Shown: piece after piece, positions 19,655-29,220 of the stretch
Layout: each line of letters starts with the position of its first letter
How positions within the stretch are numbered: the first letter of the stretch is position 1
Source: Thermoproteota archaeon
GTDB taxonomy: Archaea > Korarchaeota > JAOZGF01 > JAOZFZ01
Length of the DNA stretch: 64,000 nt
Assembly (NCBI GenBank): GCA_027492035.1
Contig: JAOZFT010000004.1
Location: forward strand, 49,929-113,928
Direction of reading: 5' to 3'
Translations under genes and position numbers: made by a program
The notes under the pieces: generated by a model
What the model was told of the DNA's origin: nothing
The model's input: only the letters and a program-made list of their open reading frames with translations
The model's database searches: none

Positions 19655-21927
19655 AAAGAAAACTAACATTAGTTTTAACGCTTACAGCGCTGGTTATTAT
19701 CTCTCAATATTTACATATTCAGATTTCTTTTTCAAGTGAAGAACCACGCGAAGGCCCCGAAATATCAGTTAATAAGGATGTGAAGTATGAGCTAAGTGTC
19801 AGTTTTACAGGTAAGAAAGCAGCATTTACAGAGGACGTCCAGTTAACAATTTTTAACAGGGGAAGAGAAACTCAAAAAATAAATTTGACAGATAGGGTTT
19901 TCCAAGGAAAAATTGAAACTTTAACATTTAAAGAGGGACCTAGAAACAGTTTTTCGGAGAAAATAGGTGATGTTCTTTACCTGGAATGGATAAATCTTGA
20001 AGTGAAACCGCATTCAACAACCGTGATACATTACGAAATCGACACGGATTTCGCATTAATTAATGCAAAAGTAACTTTTTTAGTAAATGGGGAAAAATCT
20101 AAAGTTATTCATGTTTCAGGTGACCGGTACCTGTTTGTTAACAGGTCTGACAATTTGTCGCTTTTAATCAATTTAAGTAATGAGTTGCCTGTGTGGGTGA
20201 ATGAAGTAAAGTACTACCCCTTCCAAATTCTTTTATCTGTAAATATACCTGAGGATTACTTTATGTACGTCAAAGCAGATCCTGAACCTACTTTATCAAG
20301 TTCTTTAATGGGGGTAGAGGTTAAAACTTGGAGTTTTACCCTATCAAACAGTTCTGAAAAAATTAAACTTAATCTTAGAGCGAAAAGAAACGCTTCTTTA
20401 GGCTTTGTAGAAGTAGACCCGATTAGAGTGGTGGTTTTACCTCAACCTAAAGAAACCATTCAAATGCTTGAGAATTCACGGGAGAATATGCAGAAATCCA
20501 TAGATCAACTTAACAACATGAGCAAATATTTAAGTAATTTCAGCAATGTTTTAGATGCTGAAACTAAGCTTTTAAATGCTTCACTGCGTTACATGAATTT
20601 TGTTTCTAATTCCCTCAGGAATTTATCTGGTGGGACAAGGAATATTTCTTCAGCTCTAAACTTAACAAGTAAAGGATTAAAGAACCTTTCCAACCTGGTT
20701 GGTGACACAGTTACTAGACTGAGGGTTTCTACCAGCTCTATACCTTCAAATCCACCTTTCCTTCTCCACGTATCTGAGATTCCAGCTTTACCTCCAAATT
20801 TCCCAATACCTATAAACTCTTCTTTATTAAACAAATTAAAGGAAATGTTTTCGGAGGTAACTCAGGAAGTTGTGGATAAAGTGAACTCATTTATTACCAA
20901 TATTTGGTCCAGTTTTATTTCACAAGTTGTAACTCCGTTGAGGAGACTAGTTCTGGAGCTCGAGTTTCTAAAGAAACAATTGAACTATGTTTCTGACTCC
21001 GTTTCTTTATTAACAAATGCAACAGGCAACGTTTCCACTGCTTTAAAACTACTTTCAAACCAAACAATGAATATACATGATTTAATCAATGAATCCTATC
21101 AAGTGACTCTGCATTCAAAAAAGGCTGTAGATAAAATGGTGGACGAAATAAATTCTCAAATTTCTAATTTAACGAGGAAGAAAAAAGACCTTGAGAACGA
21201 AATAAAACTTTTAGCCATGAATACTCCCTTAAACATGCCTGTTTCAATTGTTTCCGTTAAAAATGGAGGAATCCATTTCTCAATTAAAAAAATCGGCGAC
21301 AAAAACTGGGAAGTAAGGGATTTGCAATTAGGCGAAGCTTTAGGGCTTAATTTAACTTGTGTCTCAATCTGTTTTGATGAAACGTCGGAAGTAAAAACTT
21401 TTGTGCAGGGAGAGGGAGGTGAATTTGTGGAAGTTAACCCCACTTCCTTAAACATGTATGTAGGAAATGGAACCATAACCTTTTTACCCTATAACTCTGA
21501 TGCAGGAAACGAGAGACCCTTTTTAAAAAGTTTAACAGGTTCAGAAATTAGGATAAGGATAAAGTCAAAGGAAAAACCTAAAGTGAAAGCGGTGCTGGAT
21601 CTAGTAAACAGTTCTTGGTTAAGTTTTGAAGAGAATAATGAATATGTAGTATATGTTCGGTTGCCGAAAATCTCCTATGGTTTCATTCCGAAAAGTTTAG
21701 AAACACCCAACTTCAACTTAACTCAGGAAAGAGAGAAAGTTTCAGGTTTTAAGTTTGAAAGATGGATGTGGATTCCCTTACTTACTATTCCATTGATAGC
21801 AACAACGCTTTTGATATTAAGAGAGAAGCCTCCTAAAGTTGTTGTCACTGATAAATTAATTTCAAAGGTTGACGAATTAGAAAAGAAACTGAAAAGTTTA
21901 AGGAACAGCCGAAAACCTGTTAAATAG
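19651..21927 (+). CDS. Membrane-anchored extracellular coiled-coil protein, co-transcribed with the ABC transporter
   Basis: N-terminal signal, long NXS/T-rich extracellular region, TM near C-terminus (WMWIPLLTIPLIATTLLIL); overlaps the ABC gene stop. Confidence 0.7.
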   Translation: MKRKLTLVLTLTALVIISQYLHIQISFSSEEPREGPEISVNKDVKYELSVSFTGKKAAFTEDVQLTIFNRGRETQKINLTDRVFQGKIETLTFKEGPRNSFSEKIGDVLYLEWINLEVKPHSTTVIHYEIDTDFALINAKVTFLVNGEKSKVIHVSGDRYLFVNRSDNLSLLINLSNELPVWVNEVKYYPFQILLSVNIPEDYFMYVKADPEPTLSSSLMGVEVKTWSFTLSNSSEKIKLNLRAKRNASLGFVEVDPIRVVVLPQPKETIQMLENSRENMQKSIDQLNNMSKYLSNFSNVLDAETKLLNASLRYMNFVSNSLRNLSGGTRNISSALNLTSKGLKNLSNLVGDTVTRLRVSTSSIPSNPPFLLHVSEIPALPPNFPIPINSSLLNKLKEMFSEVTQEVVDKVNSFITNIWSSFISQVVTPLRRLVLELEFLKKQLNYVSDSVSLLTNATGNVSTALKLLSNQTMNIHDLINESYQVTLHSKKAVDKMVDEINSQISNLTRKKKDLENEIKLLAMNTPLNMPVSIVSVKNGGIHFSIKKIGDKNWEVRDLQLGEALGLNLTCVSICFDETSEVKTFVQGEGGEFVEVNPTSLNMYVGNGTITFLPYNSDAGNERPFLKSLTGSEIRIRIKSKEKPKVKAVLDLVNSSWLSFEENNEYVVYVRLPKISYGFIPKSLETPNFNLTQEREKVSGFKFERWMWIPLLTIPLIATTLLILREKPPKVVVTDKLISKVDELEKKLKSLRNSRKPVK

Positions 21928-22954
21928 GTTTTAGGAAATCGCCTTTATAGCCTAAAACCATATGCAAATACTTAGCGTCCTCTTTTAAGTCTTCAATTTC
22001 TTCTATGTCCCCTCTCACCTTCACCTTTTCACCTTTTTTAACATGTTCAGTAAACCTGCCTCTAAAACTTGTTAATTCCTTTATTTTCTCTAAGCCAGGG
22101 AGGTTACTAATTGGTTTGACGTTGCCGACCACGTATTTGCACGGTGTAAAAATGGAGTCCTTATCTTCCCATATTTCACAAGTTATGGTTCCTTTACCTA
22201 TGAAACGAAACTTTAACTCTCCATATTTGTACCTGATTTCACTCCTTTTTTTCACAAGCCTGACAAAATAGTCTTTATCCTTTATTTTGCCGTGAAGAAT
22301 TTTCTTGGCTTCAATTTTTCTTAGGTGCATATTTGAAACTGCTTTTTCACCCCATCTAAAGGACACTATCCTTTTAACTGTTTCCAAATTATAAGGCTTA
22401 ATTTCTCCTTCATTCCTCATTTCCTTCAGTGCAGAGTAAACTTTTCTACTTTCCCTTTCACCATAAACAACTAAATCTATGTCTGAATCCTTTGTTTCTA
22501 AACCCACCAAAACAGAACCGGAGACCCCTATGGAGGAAAAGAAACCCCTTCTTTCATTAAGTTCCCCCACAAATTCACAAATTAAAGTTTCCAGTTCACT
22601 TTTCCTCTTTTTTAAAGTAAGCTCCTTGATTTTTTCTACTGGGTTATAAATTTCCTTTATTTCACTCAAAGGAACACTTTGAATCAGTTTACTCATTACT
22701 GGGTCAAAATAAAGATATTTTGGGTATTTCTTCCTTAAAAGATTGAAGCTTTCATTTAGGTCGTAAACTCTCAAATATTTCCTCTTCCCTCTTCTCCTAT
22801 TTCCTTTACTTGAAGGAACATAACATAAAAAAGCTGTTACCCTATTTGGTGGATGGACTCCTCCTTTAACATGGAAAAGTAATCCTTCATTTGTTTCAAG
22901 ATAAAACCCCTCATTTAATTCAGGGAATTCCATTTTTAGCCACATCCTTTTCAA
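21920..22954 (-). CDS. Pol-beta superfamily nucleotidyltransferase-domain protein (paralogue A)
   Basis: IGVSGSVLVGLETKDSDIDLVVYGERESRKV. Confidence 0.75.
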   Translation of the reverse strand: MKRMWLKMEFPELNEGFYLETNEGLLFHVKGGVHPPNRVTAFLCYVPSSKGNRRRGKRKYLRVYDLNESFNLLRKKYPKYLYFDPVMSKLIQSVPLSEIKEIYNPVEKIKELTLKKRKSELETLICEFVGELNERRGFFSSIGVSGSVLVGLETKDSDIDLVVYGERESRKVYSALKEMRNEGEIKPYNLETVKRIVSFRWGEKAVSNMHLRKIEAKKILHGKIKDKDYFVRLVKKRSEIRYKYGELKFRFIGKGTITCEIWEDKDSIFTPCKYVVGNVKPISNLPGLEKIKELTSFRGRFTEHVKKGEKVKVRGDIEEIEDLKEDAKYLHMVLGYKGDFLKPI

Positions 22955-22996
22955 AGAAACCTGGATAGAAGGGTTTGAAAAGGTTTAAAGGATGCA

Positions 22997-23407
22997 TTAA
23001 TGAAAAAAAAGTATACTATCAGCTAATTTAACCCCTTTCACTGTTTCAAGTTCTTTAAACAATTTCTTTATCTTCCTTCCTTCCCCTAAACAAATAATTG
23101 TTTCTAAACAGTCCTCTTCTAAATGAATATGAGTGGAACTCATGACAATGTCATGGAAAAGATGCTGTTTCTCAGTTATCTCTTCTTGGCAACCATGTTT
23201 CTCATGGTCATAAATCAAACTTATTACTCCAATATTAGCTTCTTCTTTTTCAAAAGTTTTATGTTTATTTATTAGTAATCTTATAGCAGCTCTTATTGCT
23301 TCAGACCTATTAGCAAAACCTGTTTCATCAATGAAAGAGTCAAGCTCTTTCAAAAGACTGTTAGGCAAACTAACACCGAACCTAACAATTTCTTTTTGAG
23401 GCATCAA
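22997..23407 (-). CDS. nikR: Nickel-responsive transcriptional regulator
   Basis: RFGVSLPNSLLKELDSFIDETGFANRSEAIRAAIR ribbon-helix-helix; SSTHIHLEEDCLETIICLGE metal-binding domain. Confidence 0.9.
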   Translation of the reverse strand: MMPQKEIVRFGVSLPNSLLKELDSFIDETGFANRSEAIRAAIRLLINKHKTFEKEEANIGVISLIYDHEKHGCQEEITEKQHLFHDIVMSSTHIHLEEDCLETIICLGEGRKIKKLFKELETVKGVKLADSILFFH

Positions 23408-23484
23408 AATTCTTCCTCACATTTTAAGGAACTCTTCCGTGGAGGTGTCTTATGAAAACATGCTATGTTTTTAAACTTAAAAAA

Positions 23485-24549
23485 CTATTCTTCAATTTCT
23501 TTTATATATTCATCTTCTCTGAAGGCGCTGGAACCGATTACTACCCTGAAATACTCTCCATTACCTTTAACTTGCATAACTTTTTCAAGTTCACCTTTAA
23601 CTTCTATCCTGTCCCCCTTTCCTGCAATATCCATGAATAAACCTTCGTAAGAAACTACCTCTTTTATTTTTCCAGGTTGCAGATTTCCATTGAACAATGA
23701 AACCTCACTTATTTTGTAAATGGAGGGAAGGAAAACAGCTTCAGATGAATCTTCAACTGTAGCTTTCAGGATTACTTGCTTAATTGGAAGGTAAAGTTTG
23801 TCACCGTATTTTTCCTTTATTTCTTCATCTTTCCTTACTGGATGGATAGAGAAATAAGTGTTTTGGTAGAAGCCGTAGTTCCACCTTCCCTTTCCAATGT
23901 GATAGAGTTCTTTGTAGCCCAAGGTTTGAAAAAGAGACATCCTTTTCTCAACCCATTCCTTCAACTTTTCTTTAGTTAAAGGTTTCAACTGAGCTTCTTT
24001 ACATTCCAAAATTTCTTTAAGGACTTCCTTAACCCTAAAAGAGTTTCTAGAGCCGTAAACAATTAAATCTATATCTGAAAATTTTGGGTTATGGATTCCA
24101 AGCAATATCGAACCTGTTACTCCGAAATTATTTATTTCTACACCGCTTAAATCAGAAATTTCTTTAACAAGGCTTACTGTTTTCCTTTCCAGTGTATCGA
24201 TTTTTCTTCGGTTTAAAAGTTTTTTAAGTTTTTCTTCAGGCTTATAATATTTTTTAATCCTTTCCTTTGGTACAAAAGAGAAAAACATGTTTCTAACTGG
24301 ACATTTCGAAACATAAAGGGGGTAGTTGTTTTTTAGGAAATCAATGGTTTTCTTAACTTCAACTGCATGGTAGTGGGTAAGTTTTCTTTTATAACTTACT
24401 CCCTTCCCCCTCCATTCCCCATCTTTGGCTGGTGTGTACTTTAGATAGGCAGTGTACTTGTTTTTTGGATGTAAATAACCTGTTACACAGAAAAACATGT
24501 CCTCCCTTGTTTTTATGAAGTCACGGTCTTTAGGTTTTCTTATTTTCAT
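23485..24549 (-). CDS. Pol-beta superfamily nucleotidyltransferase-domain protein (paralogue B)
   Basis: FGVTGSILLGIHNPKFSDIDLIVYGSRNSFRV; colinear with neighbours. Confidence 0.75.
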   Translation of the reverse strand: MKIRKPKDRDFIKTREDMFFCVTGYLHPKNKYTAYLKYTPAKDGEWRGKGVSYKRKLTHYHAVEVKKTIDFLKNNYPLYVSKCPVRNMFFSFVPKERIKKYYKPEEKLKKLLNRRKIDTLERKTVSLVKEISDLSGVEINNFGVTGSILLGIHNPKFSDIDLIVYGSRNSFRVKEVLKEILECKEAQLKPLTKEKLKEWVEKRMSLFQTLGYKELYHIGKGRWNYGFYQNTYFSIHPVRKDEEIKEKYGDKLYLPIKQVILKATVEDSSEAVFLPSIYKISEVSLFNGNLQPGKIKEVVSYEGLFMDIAGKGDRIEVKGELEKVMQVKGNGEYFRVVIGSSAFREDEYIKEIEE

Positions 24550-25574
24550 TTCTTCACCGTTTTAACAAATTCCTCTTTCAAACCTGAACCTATAATTACC
24601 CTATACCTACCTGAGCTTGACTTTTCAAGCATTCCTTTAACTATAACCACTTCACCTCTTTTCAAGTAGCTCCTATACAAGCCGATCATAGAGACTATTT
24701 CTTCCACTGTAACATTAGGAGTTCTCCCCTCTAAAAAACATTTTTTTACCTTGTAAATTACTGGCCTGAACATCGACTCCGCAGTGTCAGCAACTTCACA
24801 AGTTACTGTTACAGGATGTAAAGGTTTCCATTCCTCTTCATTTCTTATTTCATTTATTAGCCTTGTAGCGTTTAAAACAAACCTTTTTCCATTGTAGAAT
24901 CCGGTATTCATTCTCCTTTCCTCCACTTCATTCTTTCTTGAAATTTCCAAAACTTCTCTTTTCTCTAGCACCTGTAAAGTTTTAATTACTTTTTCATAGT
25001 TTCTGGAGCCGTAAACAGCTACATCTATATCACTTTGCTCACTATGCATGCCTAAACTTATTGAGCCATGGATGCCGAAAAAATCAATTTTCACTTTTGA
25101 GTAAAACGAGAGGAGATGAATCAAATTTAATGCTTTTTTTTCCAGTTCATCCTTCATTCTCTTACTTAAAAGTTTTTTTAAGCATTCATTTGGGCGGTAT
25201 ACCTCCTTTATTTTGTCACGTAAGGGAGCAATCAACCATTTCTTCAGGTTCAAGTCATAAAAAACGTAACCTGGGAAATGACTCTTCAAGGACTTTATTA
25301 TTTGCGAGTAATTTTCTGGAGAGTAAAGTAAAGCTGGCCTAACCATTTCTACACTTTTAAAAAACCATTTTTGACTAAGCCATTTAAGTTTGAAGTTGTA
25401 AGCCAGTTTTGAAGGGATGTATTTGAGGAAGCTTATTACCCTGTTCCAGGGATGTTTATAGCCGAAAGTGTAAAATATAAAATTGTCCTTTGAAACTATG
25501 ACATCACCATCCCTGAAAATTCCATTTCCCGGCGTGTAAGGTTTTCTATTTTTCATTCCCTCCCCTTCTTTCAT
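24546..25574 (-). CDS. Pol-beta superfamily nucleotidyltransferase-domain protein (paralogue C)
   Basis: FGIHGSISLGMHSEQSDIDVAVYGSRNYEKV; overlaps paralogue B. Confidence 0.75.
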   Translation of the reverse strand: MKEGEGMKNRKPYTPGNGIFRDGDVIVSKDNFIFYTFGYKHPWNRVISFLKYIPSKLAYNFKLKWLSQKWFFKSVEMVRPALLYSPENYSQIIKSLKSHFPGYVFYDLNLKKWLIAPLRDKIKEVYRPNECLKKLLSKRMKDELEKKALNLIHLLSFYSKVKIDFFGIHGSISLGMHSEQSDIDVAVYGSRNYEKVIKTLQVLEKREVLEISRKNEVEERRMNTGFYNGKRFVLNATRLINEIRNEEEWKPLHPVTVTCEVADTAESMFRPVIYKVKKCFLEGRTPNVTVEEIVSMIGLYRSYLKRGEVVIVKGMLEKSSSGRYRVIIGSGLKEEFVKTVKK

Positions 25575-25589
25575 GCTTCCCTTTCTCTG

Positions 25590-26744
25590 TTAAATGGCTT
25601 CAGTGATTCTTTTAGCTTTCCTCTTTAAATTTTGAAACACTTTTAAATAGTTTTTATGAGTGTCTACAACGCTGCAAACAGGCTCTCCTTTTTTAACCTC
25701 TGTATTCGGGGGAGAAAGATCTTTCACAAAACTGTAAAGTTTAAGGTTTGGCACCTTCCCTTTCCTGGGCGAAAAAACAACTCCTCTCCCGCTGAATTTT
25801 TTAGCTTTAAATTTTTTCTTCGGTAATTCTCCGTTACAGGCTTGCAAATGTAACTGAGTTAAGTTTATTTCGTATGCCCTTTCAATACACCCTATGCTTC
25901 CTTGAAACCTGGGGTTGACTTCAACAAGGTAAGGGATTCCTTTCTTTAGAATAAAATCTATTCCGTTTGATCCGACGAGGCTGAATTCATTCGTTAAAGC
26001 ATCAACAATTACCTCAATTTGTTTTTTGGTTTCAGGTTTAACTTTGTACGGTGAAATATTGCCGCAGAAAGTGAAATCCCCAGGCGAATTTAACCATTTC
26101 TCCCCTATTAATTGCCTGTTTATTGAAACTAGAAAGGCTTCTTCTCGGTTTGAAAGAAAGGATGCGCTTGCATCCACCCCTTCCACATACTTCTGCACTA
26201 GAACTTCCCCCTTAACAGCAGGGATGTCGTCTTCTGTTAAAATAAGTTTTTTCCCTTTACCGCCACTTCCGAATGGGGCCTTTAAAACTAAGGGGGGTTT
26301 CATTTCGTTTAAGATATTTAAAACTTCATCGTAGCCTTTAACAATTTCTGTTTCTGGGAAGTTAATCCCTCTCTCCTCCAGAAAACTGAAAAATTTTCTC
26401 CAATTCCTCACATTCCTCACCGAATCAGCACCGTTTCCCTTCAAAGGGAAAATTTTACTTATTTCCTTCCAGAAAAAGGGGAAATCGTCGAAACCAGAGG
26501 TTACCAGACAAAAATCAATCTCTTCAGTTTCCTTCAGTTTCCTCAGTTCCTGTAGACATCTCTTGATTCCAGTTTTAATGTCCTCAAGCTGAAACCAAGG
26601 GATTTTAATTGTTTTAACCGTCTTATCAACTACATCTAAATCTTTCCAATAGGTTACACAGTATATTTCATGGTTTAAATTTTTCAGCGATTCTACAACC
26701 CCCCTTACGTTATAGCCAACTACCAATACTTTCAAAGGAACCAC
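25590..26744 (-). CDS. ATP-grasp carboxylate-amine ligase-like enzyme
   Basis: PPLVLKAPFGSGGKGKKLILTED...VLVQKYVEGVDASASFL...GSNGIDFILKKGIPYLVEVNPRFQGSIGCIE. Confidence 0.8.
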   Translation of the reverse strand: MVPLKVLVVGYNVRGVVESLKNLNHEIYCVTYWKDLDVVDKTVKTIKIPWFQLEDIKTGIKRCLQELRKLKETEEIDFCLVTSGFDDFPFFWKEISKIFPLKGNGADSVRNVRNWRKFFSFLEERGINFPETEIVKGYDEVLNILNEMKPPLVLKAPFGSGGKGKKLILTEDDIPAVKGEVLVQKYVEGVDASASFLSNREEAFLVSINRQLIGEKWLNSPGDFTFCGNISPYKVKPETKKQIEVIVDALTNEFSLVGSNGIDFILKKGIPYLVEVNPRFQGSIGCIERAYEINLTQLHLQACNGELPKKKFKAKKFSGRGVVFSPRKGKVPNLKLYSFVKDLSPPNTEVKKGEPVCSVVDTHKNYLKVFQNLKRKAKRITEAI

Positions 26745-26965
26745 TTCTTTGTAAAATTTATTTTGTTTTACCTATTTAAAGGGGGAAATTAGAAACGAAA
26801 CAAGAGAAAATTTGAGAACAGGCACTTCGCATAACAGAAACTTTTTTATTTTCCCTTTTCAAAGTTTTAAAAGAAGTATAAAAGTTTAAAAATAAACTTT
26901 AACTATTTCGCCTTCCTTTCTTCTTCTTGCAAAAGGAGAATAAATTTTAAAGTAGAGGAAAAAAG

Positions 26966-26986
26966 TTTATATAAATCATTTATAAA
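26966..26986 (+). promoter_or_regulatory. TATA-like/operator motif shared with the cdhAB promoter region
   Basis: TTTATATAAATCATTTATAAA; 19/21 identical to 39540-39560. Confidence 0.5.
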
Positions 26987-27017
26987 TTCTTGGAAGGATT
27001 GGTCCTGGTGCTGTAAA

Positions 27018-27452
27018 ATGCCTATTAAAATCAGGGTAGATCATCCAGATAGATGTATGGGCTGCTATAACTGTGTTTTTGCCTGCAGCCGAGAACTGTA
27101 CGGAGTGATTTCTAAAAGATTTTCTGCAATTCAGGTGCACGATTCAAAAACTTCAAATACGTTTCTCATAAGGGTTTGTGTCGGCTGCACCGACCCTGAC
27201 TGCGCCAACGCCTGCCCCTACGAAGCATTGAAACCTCGGCCGGAAGGAGGAGTTGAACTTGTCAACCCTGACAAATGTAAAAAATGTGAAGATAGACCCT
27301 GCATACCAGCATGTCCAGTGAATGCTTTACCATGGGACCCTATCAATAAGAAACCCATAATTTGCACAGAGTGCGGTGAATGTGCCAAATACTGTCCACA
27401 TGAAGTTATTTTTTACGGAGAAGTGATTGAAGCTACACCGTCTCCGATTTAA
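27018..27452 (+). CDS. Multi-[4Fe-4S] ferredoxin, AOR-associated electron-transfer subunit
   Basis: CMGCYNCVFACSREL, CVGCTDPDCANACPYEAL, CKKCEDRPCIPACPVNAL, CTECGECAKYCPHEV. Confidence 0.92.
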   Translation: MPIKIRVDHPDRCMGCYNCVFACSRELYGVISKRFSAIQVHDSKTSNTFLIRVCVGCTDPDCANACPYEALKPRPEGGVELVNPDKCKKCEDRPCIPACPVNALPWDPINKKPIICTECGECAKYCPHEVIFYGEVIEATPSPI

Positions 27453-27468
27453 AAGGAAGGGAGAAAAA

Positions 27469-29220
27469 GTGGAGAAAGTACTTTTTATAGATCTAACTGA
27501 AAGGAAAGTTTGGAGTGAAGAGAAGGGGGAATTGTTTAAAAAATTCCTAGGAGGATCAGGAGTTGCAATAAATTTGCTTCATGAACTTTGCCCTGAAAAA
27601 GAGGATCCTTTCTCACCTGAGAACCCGATAATTTTCGCTGTAGGGCCCCTGTTAGGGGTTTACCCATCTTGCACAAAAACAATAGCAATGTTTAAATCTC
27701 CTTTAACAGGGAATTTAGGTGAATCACACGCAGGAGGCAGGTTCGGTACAGCTTTAAGATGTGCTGGCTACGGCGCAGTAGTTATAAAGGGAGTTTCAGC
27801 AGAACCTGTTTACTTAGATATTTACGACAATGACAAGGTGTTGTTTAAAAGAGCCGCTTCCTTCCTTGGGCTTCCACCCAGAAGAATAATAGATTATCTG
27901 AAAAGAGAGGATGTGCTGGGTTTAGAGAGTGTAATTGCAACAGGGTTAGCAAGTGAAAAATTTGTCGCGTTCGCAGGGGTAATAGTTGATAAACACTTCT
28001 ATTTTGGAAGATTAGGTTTAGGTACAATTTTTGGAGCAAAGAATTTGAAAGCCATAAGAATAACTTCTGACGGTAAGATTCCGATAAAAAACGTAGATGA
28101 ATACAAGATTTTGTATGATGAAATTTATGAGAAGATAGTTAAAACGGATGCTATGGCTAAATACCATAACTTAGGAACTCCTCAAAATGTTCATTCTTTA
28201 AATGAAATAAGAGGCCTTCCAACAAGAAACTTTCTTTCAGGATATTTTGAAGAAGCTGAAACCATTTCAGGAGAATATTTTGCAGATAACATTTTGTTAC
28301 GTAAAATGCCATGCTCCCACTGCCCAATAGGATGCAAACATGTGGCACTGGTTAAGGAACAATTTGCTGCACAACATGAGCTAGAAGTTCTTGAACTTCC
28401 ATACGACTATGAACCAATTTATTCACTTGGTTCAAACCTTGGAGTAAGTGACACAGTAGGGGTGCTTAAGCTTATTTCAACCTGTGACCTTTATGGCTTG
28501 GACGCCATGATAACAGGCAACTTACTTGCGTGGGTTACTGAAGCATTCATGAGAAATTTAGTGACTGAAAAAGAAACCTTGGGACTGAAACCTAAATGGG
28601 GTTATTACGAAACCTACATAAAAATGATTGAAAACATAGTTAAAATGCCTAACTCTTTCTATGCGAGTCTTGCAATGGGTAAAGTGCCTGTGAAGGAGGG
28701 AGAAAGTTTCTACATGACAATTGGCGGTAACGGAGTAGCAGGTTACCACACAGGCCTAGCCCAAGTTTTAGGTACAGCCATTGGCGCTAGACACTCCCAC
28801 GTAAGCAACGCAGGATACTCTTTAGACCAAAAGTACTTAGGAAAAGAATTACCACCCGAAGAAATAGTTGATACATTAATAACTGAAGAACAGAAGAGAT
28901 GCATACTTGAATCATGTGGAGTGTGTCTATTCGCGAGAAGAGTTTATGATTTAGAACTTATTTCGAAAGCTTTAAATCCTTTAGGCTGGAATTACTCAGC
29001 AGATGAACTCAGAGAAATCGGTAAAGAGATTTATAGGCTGAAGTTTAAGTTTAAGTTCAGGGAAGGGTTCCAATTTGAAACTTTGCACATCCCAGAAAGG
29101 TTCTTTGAAACCCCCTCAGCTAATGGCTTAATAAGTAAAAAGAAATTCTTTAAAGCATTAAATTACGCAGCGAAAAGGATAAAGGAACTAGCTGAAATTC
29201 CAGTGGTTGAAAAGAAATGA
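27469..29220 (+). CDS. Aldehyde:ferredoxin oxidoreductase (tungsten-pterin)
   Basis: GTG start at 27469 with upstream ggaagggag (ORF track starts at 27427, inside the ferredoxin). EKVLFIDLTERKVW, GESHAGGRFGTALRCAGYGAVVIKGVS, MPCSHCPIGCKH, DLYGLDAM. Confidence 0.92.
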   Translation: MEKVLFIDLTERKVWSEEKGELFKKFLGGSGVAINLLHELCPEKEDPFSPENPIIFAVGPLLGVYPSCTKTIAMFKSPLTGNLGESHAGGRFGTALRCAGYGAVVIKGVSAEPVYLDIYDNDKVLFKRAASFLGLPPRRIIDYLKREDVLGLESVIATGLASEKFVAFAGVIVDKHFYFGRLGLGTIFGAKNLKAIRITSDGKIPIKNVDEYKILYDEIYEKIVKTDAMAKYHNLGTPQNVHSLNEIRGLPTRNFLSGYFEEAETISGEYFADNILLRKMPCSHCPIGCKHVALVKEQFAAQHELEVLELPYDYEPIYSLGSNLGVSDTVGVLKLISTCDLYGLDAMITGNLLAWVTEAFMRNLVTEKETLGLKPKWGYYETYIKMIENIVKMPNSFYASLAMGKVPVKEGESFYMTIGGNGVAGYHTGLAQVLGTAIGARHSHVSNAGYSLDQKYLGKELPPEEIVDTLITEEQKRCILESCGVCLFARRVYDLELISKALNPLGWNYSADELREIGKEIYRLKFKFKFREGFQFETLHIPERFFETPSANGLISKKKFFKALNYAAKRIKELAEIPVVEKK

